From: Balneola sp.
GTDB lineage: Bacteria; Bacteroidota; Rhodothermia; Balneolales; Balneolaceae
DNA: 50,331 nt
Assembly (NCBI GenBank): GCA_028284195.1
Contig: JANQSE010000013.1
Location: 1 to 50,331, forward strand
Direction of reading: 5' to 3'
The position numbers and the translations under genes were made by a program. Under the pieces are notes generated by a model. It was not told where the DNA came from. It did not search any database and was given only the letters and a program-made list of their open reading frames with translations. Position 1 is the stretch's first letter, and every line of letters starts with the position of its first letter. Shown in pieces: positions 35,324 to 43,914 of this stretch.

Positions 35324-35989
35324 TTATAATTCTGTAAGTGCGTACACCAAAATATTTGTTCCCATTTGCAAAGCCTGCTGTCTTATTGCGGGAGGGTTGT
35401 TATGAATTTCAGGATCAGCCCAGCCGTCTCCCAAATTAGATTCGAAGGTATAAAAAACCACTAACCTGCCGTTTCTGAATAATCCGTATCCGCGTGGAGA
35501 TTGATTATCGTGTTCGTGGATTTTTGGCAGTCCATTTTCAAAATTAAAAACATTGTTGTAAATAGGATGAGAAAATGGAATTTCTATGAATTCTTCATCA
35601 GGAAAAACCTGCTTCATCATTTTCCGGGCGTATTCATCGATACCATAATCATCATCAATGTACAGGAAACCACCATTCTCAAGATAAGTTCTCAGGTTTA
35701 TAGCTTCGGCATTATTAATCGTGATATTTCCATGTCCGGTTAAAAATACAAAAGGATAACTGTAGAGATCTGTACTGCCAATGGAAACGTCTTTATATAT
35801 TGCCTTGATACTGATTGGGATTTTGCTTTTTGCAAAGGCAATCAGGTTTGTTAGTGAAGAAGGATCGTTATACCAATCGCCACCGCCACGATACTTAGCC
35901 CGGGCAATTTCGAATTCCCCGGTTGTTTGTGGGAAAACAACAGAGGAAGTGGAAAGAATTAAAATGAGTATGGTGAGTATTTTTTTCAT
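35324..35989 (-). CDS. DUF4159-domain exported protein
   Basis: 221 residues with a signal peptide ending VVFPQ. The body matches DUF4159: FEIARAKYRGGGDWYNDPSSL near the start, YPFVFLTGHGNI, LRTYLENGGFLYIDDDYG and PFSHPIYNNVF. The fold is like a glutamine-amidotransferase-type domain found in gliding and surface-polymer genes of Bacteroidetes; no enzymatic role is known. The ATG overlaps the stop of the DUF4249 gene (ATGA). No terminator is evident in the 156-bp AT-rich gap downstream of the purK start side (35168-35323). Confidence 0.88.
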   Translation of the reverse strand: MKKILTILILILSTSSVVFPQTTGEFEIARAKYRGGGDWYNDPSSLTNLIAFAKSKIPISIKAIYKDVSIGSTDLYSYPFVFLTGHGNITINNAEAINLRTYLENGGFLYIDDDYGIDEYARKMMKQVFPDEEFIEIPFSHPIYNNVFNFENGLPKIHEHDNQSPRGYGLFRNGRLVVFYTFESNLGDGWADPEIHNNPPAIRQQALQMGTNILVYALTEL

Positions 35990-36882
35990 TCAGGACGTTT
36001 AACATACGTTTGAATGGTATCAGCGGCAAGTGAGCCGAATACCCCAATTCCACCTTCCATTCTGTACACGAGATTTGGAATTTCGCCCGGAGAAAGGGTA
36101 GAACCTCCAAGTTGTACTGCCTGTGAGCGAACAAAATCATAAACATTGTCGTCCAGTACATTCGTAACAATTGTATTGTTCTCATAAAAAGCGACAGCTA
36201 ACCAGGGATATTTGAGGGTAACTGTACCATCCGGTTTCGTTTCAAAGTTAGCTTCGTTTACAATACCGGAACTTATTTTAACAAAATCTGAGAACCTGTC
36301 TGTTTCGGGATCATAAAGATCGGCATACAAAGGGGTGAAATTCTCAAGACTCGGATTTTGTGCGATGGTTGTAAAAATGAAATAGGTTTGGCGTTCCGTA
36401 TTTCTACTGGGCGAAATATCCAGTTCTAATTGGTTTTCGGATTGATACACGATGGAATCTGGTACTGTGGACTGAGAACTGAAGGTATCGGGAACGGCGG
36501 TGTATGCTGTTATTAGTGCGGATGGATCGGAAGGGATGTCAATTTCTAACTGGTATGTTCTGGCAGGCATTACTTCGTGGGTAATGGAGGAATTGTACAC
36601 ACCATTATCAACCATTTGGTAAGTAAACGTTTGTTCGATGGAAGAACCCTGCCCGCCGCTAAGTAAATGAATACGAACGTTAGCACCAGCTACTGCAAAG
36701 TCTTCAAAAAGATATAACGCAGAAACGGGTGCTGTTCTTGAGAGGTATAACGGTGGAAGAGAATCTTGTGCTATCAGGTAGCTTTCCACTACGTAAAATT
36801 CTTCATATTCATCCTGAGGGTAAATATCACAGGCAATGATGAGTACAAAAATCGAAAGTAATGTGAATAAAACTGGTTTCAT
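35986..36882 (-). CDS. DUF4249 lipoprotein
   Basis: 298 residues. A lipoprotein signal with lipobox IIAC (Cys about 18) leads into DUF4249 features: EEFYVVESYLIAQDSLPPLYLSRTAPVS, given in part as VVESYLIAQDS and LYLSRTAPV, then beta-rich segments typical of surface lipoproteins. DUF4249 proteins nearly always follow a TonB-dependent receptor in Bacteroidetes and are thought to form a lid or ligand-binding partner like SusD (inference). It starts 3 nt after the receptor stop and overlaps the DUF4159 gene by 4 nt. Confidence 0.9.
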   Translation of the reverse strand: MKPVLFTLLSIFVLIIACDIYPQDEYEEFYVVESYLIAQDSLPPLYLSRTAPVSALYLFEDFAVAGANVRIHLLSGGQGSSIEQTFTYQMVDNGVYNSSITHEVMPARTYQLEIDIPSDPSALITAYTAVPDTFSSQSTVPDSIVYQSENQLELDISPSRNTERQTYFIFTTIAQNPSLENFTPLYADLYDPETDRFSDFVKISSGIVNEANFETKPDGTVTLKYPWLAVAFYENNTIVTNVLDDNVYDFVRSQAVQLGGSTLSPGEIPNLVYRMEGGIGVFGSLAADTIQTYVKRPE

Positions 36883-36885
36883 AGC

Positions 36886-39141
36886 TTAAAAATTTACGGT
36901 GTAGGAAATGGTTGGTAGCAGAGGCAACAGAGGGACTTCGTTTCTTTCGACGGGGTTTTCATCGAAATCGAAATTATAGAACCATATATTGCGCCTTGAG
37001 TACAGGTTAATTATCTGGAATTGCCATTCTGCACTGCCCAACCCAAAGAATGTACCGGAACGTGCAAAAGAAATATCCATTCTGTGATATGCTGGCAGGC
37101 GGGAAGCGTTGATTTTCCCTACTGAAAAAACCTCCAACTGATCGTTACTCCATGGATTGAGAACGGTGTATCTTCCCAGTACTTCGGTATATGCCTGACC
37201 TGTGGCATAGTTAAATGCCAGGGTCGATTTCCATCTTTTGCTTAATTGATAGGAAAGAACAAGGTTTACATCGTTCCGGCGGTCGTATTTTGGAGGATAC
37301 CTTCTGCCTGTACCATTTACATCGCCAATAGCATTGTTATAATTTGGAAATTTTCGCCAGGTATAAGCAAAAGTGTACCCAACAAAACCGGTCAGGCGAC
37401 CTTCTCTTTTTTCAAAAAACAATTCGGCTCCATAAGCATCGCCATTGCCAAACCGGAATAAATCTGGATAGTCTAACCCTGATGCATCAGCAGTAAATGG
37501 ATCAAGCTCGAAGATGTCGTTCATAGTGCGATAGTAAAGTTCGACATCAAATCCATATCCTGTAAAAGGAATAGTTTTGGCTCCTATAATAAATTGATCT
37601 CCGTTAGATGGAGGAACGCCATCATCAGCAGTTAACCAAACGTCAAAACCGGAAAAGGCTTCGTTAGTAATTAAGGTCAGGTATTGATTATATCTGCCAT
37701 AAGCCGTTTGTAACCGCACGCGGTCTGTGAGCTTATAATCTACAGACAGGCGTGGCTCAACACGTAAGTACTGCCCATCTGAAAGATAACTTGTTCTTAC
37801 CCCACCTATTACTTTCCACCGGTCATTTGGCCTCCATGTATCTGAGAGATAAACCGAGCCATATCTTGAGTGGCTTCGGGATTGGAAGCTGTCTTCGCCA
37901 TCAAAACGATCTTTCAATCGAATGGTTAAGGCACCTGCCCAAATGCCAAGTGCAAGCTCGTGCTTTTCGTTTGGAAGATATTCCAGATCGGCTTTTAGCG
38001 AGTAATCAAAAATATTATTACGGCGCTGGATTGGTGTACCTCCAAATTCGAGTTCAGGATAATTGAAGTATTGGGAGCCTGTAAGTACAAAATTGGAGAA
38101 TAGCTTTTCATTGAAGATATGAGTCCATGTTCCGCTTAATGTTCTGTTGCCATAGTTTAATTTAAACTCGGCATCATCAGCAAAGGGGAAGTTCACTTTA
38201 TCCTGTCCGGAGTAGAATGCGAGCGAAAATTTGTCGTTTTGAGAGGCATCAAAGTTCACCTTTCCATTAAAATCCAGGAAATAGAAACTTGAAGGGATAT
38301 TATCGTTGTTTTGTCGAAGAGCTGCTAATATTGGTTCCAGGGTACTTCGCCGGGCCGAAAACATCCATGAACCTTTGCTGTACGGGCCTTCTAATGAAAC
38401 ACGCGAGGCAAGCATGCCTATGGTTGCTGTACCTGCGGTTCTGTTTCTGTTGCCATCTTTATTATAAATGGTGAGCACCGAACCCAATCGTCCGCCATAT
38501 TCGGCCGGGTAGCCACCTTTGAACAAACGAACATCTTTTATGGCATCAGGATTAAATGTAGAGAAAAAACCAAAAAAGTGGCTTGGGTTATAAACTGTTG
38601 TTCTATCTAACAAAATTAGTGTTTGGTCTGGGCTCCCCCCACGAATATACAAACCACTTGAAAAATCGGAAGCTGCTTTTACTCCCGGAAGTAGTTGTAT
38701 TGAACGGAAAACATCAGCCTCGAATACTTTAGGTAATGTTTTTATGAGCTCTGTGTTAACCTGAGCCCGCCCTATGTCTTTCTGCTTTTCCAGTTCTCTT
38801 TCACTTATAATAACAATTTCTTCTCCCTCAACAATTTTGGGTATCAATTCAATATCAAACCTCAGGCTTTCTCCTGCAGAAAGTGTGATCTCTTTATGGA
38901 AAAATTCGAAACCTATATAGCTGCAGGCAAGGGTATATGTACCTGGTTCAATATTAGTAATAGAGAAGTAACCCAATGTATTGGTAGAAGCACCTCGATT
39001 AACTTCGAGTAACGCCACATTTGCACTAATCAGCGTTTCGTCTGATGTGCTGTCTTTTACATATCCGTTTATTGAAGCTTTTTGTGCGATTAATGCTGTT
39101 GGCAAGACGAGGAATAAAACAGTAAGTAGGTTTTTTTTCAT
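36886..39141 (-). CDS. TonB-dependent receptor (carboxypeptidase-like N-terminus)
   Basis: 751 residues. Signal peptide ends IAQ; residues about 23-105 form a carboxypeptidase-like domain (NGYVKDSTSDETLISANVAL); a plug (about 115-225) contains LPGVKAASDFSSGLYIRGG, shown in part as SSGLYIRGGSPDQ, and the PAEYGGRLGSVL motif; the barrel ends ISYTVNF. It is the first gene of a three-gene operon with DUF4249 and DUF4159 proteins, a common import or surface-assembly layout in this group. Ligand unknown. Confidence 0.93.
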   Translation of the reverse strand: MKKNLLTVLFLVLPTALIAQKASINGYVKDSTSDETLISANVALLEVNRGASTNTLGYFSITNIEPGTYTLACSYIGFEFFHKEITLSAGESLRFDIELIPKIVEGEEIVIISERELEKQKDIGRAQVNTELIKTLPKVFEADVFRSIQLLPGVKAASDFSSGLYIRGGSPDQTLILLDRTTVYNPSHFFGFFSTFNPDAIKDVRLFKGGYPAEYGGRLGSVLTIYNKDGNRNRTAGTATIGMLASRVSLEGPYSKGSWMFSARRSTLEPILAALRQNNDNIPSSFYFLDFNGKVNFDASQNDKFSLAFYSGQDKVNFPFADDAEFKLNYGNRTLSGTWTHIFNEKLFSNFVLTGSQYFNYPELEFGGTPIQRRNNIFDYSLKADLEYLPNEKHELALGIWAGALTIRLKDRFDGEDSFQSRSHSRYGSVYLSDTWRPNDRWKVIGGVRTSYLSDGQYLRVEPRLSVDYKLTDRVRLQTAYGRYNQYLTLITNEAFSGFDVWLTADDGVPPSNGDQFIIGAKTIPFTGYGFDVELYYRTMNDIFELDPFTADASGLDYPDLFRFGNGDAYGAELFFEKREGRLTGFVGYTFAYTWRKFPNYNNAIGDVNGTGRRYPPKYDRRNDVNLVLSYQLSKRWKSTLAFNYATGQAYTEVLGRYTVLNPWSNDQLEVFSVGKINASRLPAYHRMDISFARSGTFFGLGSAEWQFQIINLYSRRNIWFYNFDFDENPVERNEVPLLPLLPTISYTVNF

Positions 39142-39236
39142 TATTCTTAAAGGGGGTAAAAGTTTAGCGTGTGTAACGGGAGCTTGACTAAAATAATTGG
39201 CAAGTGTAGAGCTTTAATATTAGGTATATGCGAAAG

Positions 39237-40130
39237 TTATAACCCAAGTGTTGGTTGTTCCTTGTCCTTGTTTGGTAAAGCTAAATTTGTTCCCAACAAT
39301 GTATTCATTCTTTTAATGAAATAGGCAGAAAGCAGTGGAGATTCTTTCTCAATATTTTGATGAACAAAAAAGTACAGGTTTTCCAATCCATGATCTTTCC
39401 AGGTTTTCAATCGATCTACCCATTCGTTTAATCGGGTATAGTCGGTTTCATGATTTGCTCCCACATAACGAATAAAAGCCGAAGGAGTTGTTAACCGCAT
39501 ATGGAGTAAATCTCTGCGTCCTGCTGTATCAGTAATGATGTTTGAGATATTGTATTCTTCAAAAAGTGCATACACCCGATTGGCTACAGTTTCGTTATTG
39601 AACCAGTCGGTATGGCGTAATTCAATGGCTAGCGGCAAGTCTTTTGGCCATGCTTCCAGGAATTGGTGAACCCGATCGAAGTTATTGGGCCCGAAATCAT
39701 CCCGCAATTGAAGAAAAATCATGCCTAATTTTTTTCCAAAGGCTCTGATTGGTAATGTGTATTCTTCAATCAAAGCTTCTACTCCTTTTAGCCTTTTGTA
39801 ATGGCTTATACTGTTAACGACCTTTGGGAAGAATTTAAAATCGTCTCCGGTTTTATTCACCCAGCCAGATATCACATGTTCATCGAATATTCGATAGTGA
39901 GTTGCATTTAATTCAATGGAGTTGAATTGTTTTGCATAGTAGGTTAATTCATCTTTGGTGCCTCTGGGATAGAACCCTTTCAAATCCTGCTTATTCCATT
40001 TGGCACAACCAACAAATACTTCTTCTAGCTTTCTGGTAGAACCAGCTTCAAGAATTTTATAAGTATCCGGATGATCTGACGGAAGAGACAGATCTAATTC
40101 TCCGGGGTTGTTAACGCTTCCGAATTTCAC
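39237..40130 (-). CDS. DUF72 (YecE-like) TIM-barrel protein
   Basis: 297 residues from a GTG start. DUF72 features: VGCAKWNKQDLKGFYPRGT, then YYAKQFNSIELNATHYRI, FKFFPKVVNSISH, FLQLRDDFGPNN, PLAIELRHTDWF and LHMRLTTPSAFIRYVG with YFFVHQNIEKESPL. The family adopts a TIM-barrel of uncertain function, proposed to be linked to iron-sulfur or nuclease-type reactions. There is no signal peptide. It is divergent from ssrA and sits 95 bp upstream of the TonB operon on the same strand. Confidence 0.9.
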   Translation of the reverse strand: MKFGSVNNPGELDLSLPSDHPDTYKILEAGSTRKLEEVFVGCAKWNKQDLKGFYPRGTKDELTYYAKQFNSIELNATHYRIFDEHVISGWVNKTGDDFKFFPKVVNSISHYKRLKGVEALIEEYTLPIRAFGKKLGMIFLQLRDDFGPNNFDRVHQFLEAWPKDLPLAIELRHTDWFNNETVANRVYALFEEYNISNIITDTAGRRDLLHMRLTTPSAFIRYVGANHETDYTRLNEWVDRLKTWKDHGLENLYFFVHQNIEKESPLLSAYFIKRMNTLLGTNLALPNKDKEQPTLGL

Positions 40131-40157
40131 AATTTAATACTTGGTTAAATGTTATTA

Positions 40158-40195
40158 GCGAATGGTAAGAATTAGTAATTCCAATAACCATTCGC
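40158..40195. repeat. Inverted repeat between DUF72 and ssrA
   Basis: GCGAATGGT and ACCATTCGC form perfect nine-base arms 20 bases apart, in the divergent region between the DUF72 start (40130) and the ssrA promoter. There is no T-run on either strand. It may be a regulator site or an RNA structure; function unknown. Confidence 0.5.
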
Positions 40196-40233
40196 CAGTA
40201 AGTAAGCATTCAAATAAAAAGCGGATAGTTTCG

Positions 40234-40241
40234 TATATTTG
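40234..40241 (+). promoter_or_regulatory. ssrA promoter, -7 element TATATTTG
   Basis: TATATTTG, a perfect TAnnTTTG, lies about 20 bases before the mature tmRNA 5' end. It is in the same TTTCGTATATTTG context as the rpoD promoter. A -33 TTTG is not obvious. Confidence 0.7.
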
Positions 40242-40261
40242 CAGTTGATCTTTGAAATAAT

Positions 40262-40627
40262 GGGGGTGTTCTGGCTTCGACGGGATGCGTAACATCGCAG
40301 GTTGCATGTCGAGATTGTCCAATGGTTCTCGTAATAACAACCATTATGGAAACAAATGTAATTGACAATAATTACTCATACCGATTAGCAGCGTAAGCTG
40401 ACTAGTCTGTTCCCCCGGCTTCGTGCCTGTTAGTGCCGGGCTGAACATCATACCAAACAGGATAGCGTAACCGTACTTTCTGTTGCGTTTGCGTGAACAT
40501 TTCACAGAATAGCTTGAAGTCGCTTGGTTACTGGGCCCGGCTTCTTGCGAAATTAAATCAGTAACTAAACATGTAGATGTTTGCAGATTTACTATTTCGG
40601 ACCGGGGTTCGATTCCCCGCACCTCCA
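40262..40627 (+). ncRNA. ssrA: Transfer-messenger RNA (tmRNA)
   Basis: The 5' end GGGGGTG-TTCTGGCTTCGACGGG and the 3' end with CGGGGTTCGATTCCCCG and CACCTCC form the tRNA-like acceptor and T arm (seven acceptor pairs, one G-T). The tag frame ends at TAA 40394-40396; reading back gives ...VIDNNYSYRLAA, with the resume codon uncertain (GTA at 40358 or GAA at 40349). Stalled ribosomes add this tag and ClpXP degrades the product. The end is not CCA-encoded (ACTA follows), so CCA is added later. A terminator follows at 40636. Confidence 0.95.
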
Positions 40628-40635
40628 CTAAACCG

Positions 40636-40671
40636 ATAGCCAACTCGCTGTATTTTGAGTTGGCTATTTTT
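40636..40671 (+). terminator. Terminator of ssrA
   Basis: ATAGCCAACTC pairs perfectly with GAGTTGGCTAT and runs into TTTTTG. It begins 9 bases after the tmRNA end. Confidence 0.93.
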
Positions 40672-40685
40672 GTATTCAACCGGTT

Positions 40686-40741
40686 GAACCGGGGTTCTGC
40701 CGAAGGCATCCCTTTGGGAGATTCTCCCCGCACTTCCACCA
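40686..40741 (+). pseudogene. Broken second copy of the tmRNA 3' end with a hairpin insert
   Basis: GAACCGGGGTTC and, after an insert, GATTCTCCCCGCACTTCCACCA repeat the T arm and acceptor end of ssrA about 86 bases downstream. The insert of about 22 bases (698-719) contains GCCGAAGGC and TCCCTTTGGGA, two small hairpins, placed inside what would be the T loop. Unlike the real gene, this copy encodes CCA. There is no 5' half, so it cannot make a tmRNA. It may be a leftover of recombination at the ssrA 3' end (inference). Confidence 0.75.
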
Positions 40742-40749
40742 ACTATAAC

Positions 40750-40784
40750 AAAGCCAATTCGGGAAACTGGATTGGCTTTTTGTT
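40750..40784 (+). terminator. Second terminator, after the broken tmRNA copy
   Basis: AAAGCCAAT pairs with ATTGGCTTT and is followed by TTTG. It resembles the ssrA terminator (both contain AGCCAA...), suggesting it was duplicated with the 3' end. Confidence 0.75.
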
Positions 40785-40856
40785 TATGCTATTAATAGCG
40801 AATAGCTCTATTTTCTTCAGGCTTAAAATCATTTTTACAACAGGGCAAAAGCTTAC

Positions 40857-41630
40857 ATGGATTTACCGTCGCTTAGAGATGCTGCAATAGAAATTGCAAA
40901 AACAGGAGGAGATCATACTCTTAAATACTTCAAAAAAGAGCTTGAAGTAGTAAACAAAGCAGACGATTCCCCCGTTACCATAGCCGATCGTGAAACCGAA
41001 CAGCTAATGAGATCAGAAATTTTAAAACGCTTTCCCGAACATGGAATAATTGGCGAAGAGTTTGGCATAACCAACGAAGAAAGTACTATACAATGGGTGC
41101 TTGATCCTATTGATGGAACCAAGTCGTTTATTCATGGGGTTCCATTTTATACCACTCTTATTGGTGTTTTGGTTGATAATGAACCGGTTATTGGTGTAAT
41201 CAATTGTCCGGCTTTAGAGGAACTTTGTGCAGCAACAGTTGGGTTCGGTGCTACGTTGAATGGAGAACCATGCAAAATGAAAGGAACCGAATCTTTAGAA
41301 GAGAGCACGGTATTAGTTACCGAAATTAATCGTTTCAACAGAATGGGAATGCAGGTACAGTTTCAGGAACTTCTTGACAAAACAAAGATACACCGCACAT
41401 GGGGAGATGCTTACGGACATATGATGGTGGCAACAGGCCGGGCAGAAATAATGATTGATCCTATTCTGAGTATTTGGGATGCAGCTGCTTTGCTTCCCAT
41501 AATGAAAGAAGCCGGCGGAATATTCAGTGATTTTGATGGGAATGAAACCATCCATACTGGAAACGGATTTTCTACGAACAAACATTTATATCCCTTAGTT
41601 ACTAACATTTTTGAAGGACAGAACCCGTAA
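40857..41630 (+). CDS. hisN: Inositol-monophosphatase-family phosphatase, probable histidinol-phosphatase (HisN)
   Basis: 257 residues, normal for the family. Metal-site motifs: GEEFG (about 65), DPIDGTKSFIHG (about 83), and WDAAALLPIMKEAGG (about 203). The FIHGVPFYTTLIGV stretch and the DRETEQLMR segment fit the HisN group that removes phosphate from histidinol phosphate, but inositol- or fructose-phosphate activity cannot be excluded. No other histidine gene is nearby. The stop codon is one base before the ATG of the M1-like gene. Confidence 0.85.
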   Translation: MDLPSLRDAAIEIAKTGGDHTLKYFKKELEVVNKADDSPVTIADRETEQLMRSEILKRFPEHGIIGEEFGITNEESTIQWVLDPIDGTKSFIHGVPFYTTLIGVLVDNEPVIGVINCPALEELCAATVGFGATLNGEPCKMKGTESLEESTVLVTEINRFNRMGMQVQFQELLDKTKIHRTWGDAYGHMMVATGRAEIMIDPILSIWDAAALLPIMKEAGGIFSDFDGNETIHTGNGFSTNKHLYPLVTNIFEGQNP

Positions 41631-41631
41631 A

Positions 41632-43914
41632 ATGATCAAAACCCGATTCTCTGCTTTATTCAGCATTTTTATTATAGCTGTTTCTTTAAACAGGAACTGC
41701 CCCGATTTGTCTGTTTGGGACTACTCAAATCAACCTTTTTTACCATACAACTTTAGCCATCTCAATCTGGATATGACCATAGATCCAGCAAATGGAACAG
41801 TGAAAGGAGTTGCTGCTTATAGTATTAAGGCCAGGGTTCCGGGGCAGACTCAGGTAAAATTGCACGCTGCCGCTTTGGAAATTGATGCGGTTACGTTTGA
41901 TAGGGTCAGTAAAGAGTTTAGGGTTTTTGACGATTCTTTGATTATTGATCTTGCAGATACATTAACAATGACGAGTGAGTCAGAACTTGCAATTACCTGG
42001 CAGGGAAATTCCATTTACGGAACCCATAAAGACCGGTTCGGAACCATGTGGGCAAGCCTCAATCCAAAATCTGTTCGTCATTGGCTGCCAACTTACGATC
42101 ACCCGTTGGTTTCTTTTTCGATGGATGCTGAAATAACCGTTCCGGCTCAATTTGAAGTGATTTCAAACGGATTAGAAGTATCAGATAAAGTGCTATCAGC
42201 AGAATATAAAAAAGTAACATTTGCAGCTGATACACCGGTTCCGGTAACAGGGCTGAATTTTGCCGTTGGGGAGTTTGAGTACATGAATGCCCAATCGGGA
42301 ATTCATAAAGTTCAGGTATTGGCGCAGAAAGGATTAATTTCGGCTGAACAGCATCAGGAGTTACTGAATATTGCTGTTTCCTCAAAAAGAGCATTAGAAA
42401 ACACCTTGCAATTCGAATATCCGTGGGAGTCGTTATATGTAGTGGTTATTGAGGACGATTATTGGGATGTAAAAAATGATGCAGCCGGAATTATTTATAT
42501 CTCGCAGAACAAAGGTTCATGGGCTACTCAACTGCAAAGGGGCTTGGCCGCTCAATGGTTTGGGCAGTATCAAAGAGTTCACAAATTTGAGAAAGTAGCC
42601 ATTGAGATGGAATTAATGAAGAATATTGTTTTGGAGTTAGCTGGTTTTGAAAGCACAGAGATACTGAATCCGGATCAAACTACTTCTTTGGAAGCCTGGA
42701 ATATCTTTTCGGGTTGCTGCGATAATACGAACACATTTTATAAGCAGGTACTTGAGGAAAGTATTCCGGAATTAATAAAGCAGCGGAAAGGTGCTATTAG
42801 CTTTTCCTATTACTCTGATTATTGGTATGAAAAAACCGGAATAAGTTTTGAGGACTGGGATTTTGGAGATATTGACGAAGAAAGTGAATTGCAGGAACCT
42901 GAAGTTCTCTACCAAATAGATGTTCAACATGATGAAGTAGGATCAAAAGCTGTTGTAATTGCACACAGCAAAACCGAAAAGAATGATGAGCTTCAAAGTC
43001 TTTGGCTGGTTTCTCGCGGTTTTGGGAATGCCGATTCAACAGAAATTACATTTACAGGAGCATTTGATACCTTGTTGGTTGAGATACCAAATACCACAGA
43101 GTATGTAACTTTTAGAGAGGCAAGTACACAATTAAATCAGATCGAATTTGGTACGTTTCCTGTTTTCTTTTTAACGGCCCAGCTTGGAAGCTCCAACATT
43201 CAGCATAGAAAACTTGCTGCCAAACTGCTCAAGAAGCACATTGCCAATCCTGATTTGCAGCTGGCACTTCGTGATGTATTAGAGATGGAGCAAGATCCGG
43301 GCGTAAAAGCAGAGCTCCTGATAACGATGGGAGCATTTACCAATGGTGCAGCGGGAACCGAACAGCTTTTTCTTAGTGAATTGAATAACGAGTCGGAAGA
43401 AATACAGAGAGCAGCGCTCACAGCCCTGGGAAGTTATAAAGGCGATGAAGCCGTTACTTCGAGCCTGCGTTCTCTCATGGCCAGAACAGAATCTGAAGAG
43501 GCTTTCATTATTGCAATGGAAAGTTTTCTGAATATCGCTGATATAGAAGCCGGCATTATTGCTGCTCAAAGGTTGATGAACACAGATACTACCGGTTATA
43601 AACCGCTTCAGTTGCTGGAAAGGATCGCTTCTGATGATACAACCAATCAGTCAAGGATTTTTGCTGAGGAATTTACCTCAATAAAACATCCGGTGCATAC
43701 AAGGTTAAAGGCACTAAACCTTTTGCTTGAAACCATAACCGATGCACAATACTGGTCGGCATTGGTTGTTGAGCTTTCGAACGATTTTGATCCAAGAATG
43801 AGAGTAAAAGTTTTAGAAGGGTTGAAGTTTTTACCTGAAACAGATGCCGCTAATATTGCAGAAGCAACAGGGCTTTCTGAGTTTGATCCCAGAGTTATAG
43901 TTGCGATGGAGTAA
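41632..43914 (+). CDS. M1-peptidase-like protein without catalytic residues, with C-terminal HEAT repeats
   Basis: 760 residues from ATG 41632, one base after the HisN stop (upstream TTG at 41611 is inside hisN). A signal-like hydrophobic N-terminus precedes an aminopeptidase-N-type beta domain (about 40-210, with HLNLDMTIDP, TYDHPLVSFSMDAEI and VTGLNFAVGEFEY). The catalytic domain follows but has lost its site: the GxMEN region reads VKNDAAG and HExxHQWFG reads RGLAAQWFG, so both the zinc histidines and the general base are missing. The last about 230 residues form HEAT-like repeats (for example IQHRKLAAKLLKKHI, EIQRAALTALGSYKGDEAV). It is probably an exported protein-binding relative of M1 enzymes, not a peptidase. 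Confidence 0.85.
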   Translation: MIKTRFSALFSIFIIAVSLNRNCPDLSVWDYSNQPFLPYNFSHLNLDMTIDPANGTVKGVAAYSIKARVPGQTQVKLHAAALEIDAVTFDRVSKEFRVFDDSLIIDLADTLTMTSESELAITWQGNSIYGTHKDRFGTMWASLNPKSVRHWLPTYDHPLVSFSMDAEITVPAQFEVISNGLEVSDKVLSAEYKKVTFAADTPVPVTGLNFAVGEFEYMNAQSGIHKVQVLAQKGLISAEQHQELLNIAVSSKRALENTLQFEYPWESLYVVVIEDDYWDVKNDAAGIIYISQNKGSWATQLQRGLAAQWFGQYQRVHKFEKVAIEMELMKNIVLELAGFESTEILNPDQTTSLEAWNIFSGCCDNTNTFYKQVLEESIPELIKQRKGAISFSYYSDYWYEKTGISFEDWDFGDIDEESELQEPEVLYQIDVQHDEVGSKAVVIAHSKTEKNDELQSLWLVSRGFGNADSTEITFTGAFDTLLVEIPNTTEYVTFREASTQLNQIEFGTFPVFFLTAQLGSSNIQHRKLAAKLLKKHIANPDLQLALRDVLEMEQDPGVKAELLITMGAFTNGAAGTEQLFLSELNNESEEIQRAALTALGSYKGDEAVTSSLRSLMARTESEEAFIIAMESFLNIADIEAGIIAAQRLMNTDTTGYKPLQLLERIASDDTTNQSRIFAEEFTSIKHPVHTRLKALNLLLETITDAQYWSALVVELSNDFDPRMRVKVLEGLKFLPETDAANIAEATGLSEFDPRVIVAME

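Noticed and set aside
40344..40742. Minus-strand open frame of 132 codons across ssrA
   Set aside because: It overlaps the tmRNA, both terminators and the broken copy; the translation follows RNA-gene sequence and matches no family I recognise.
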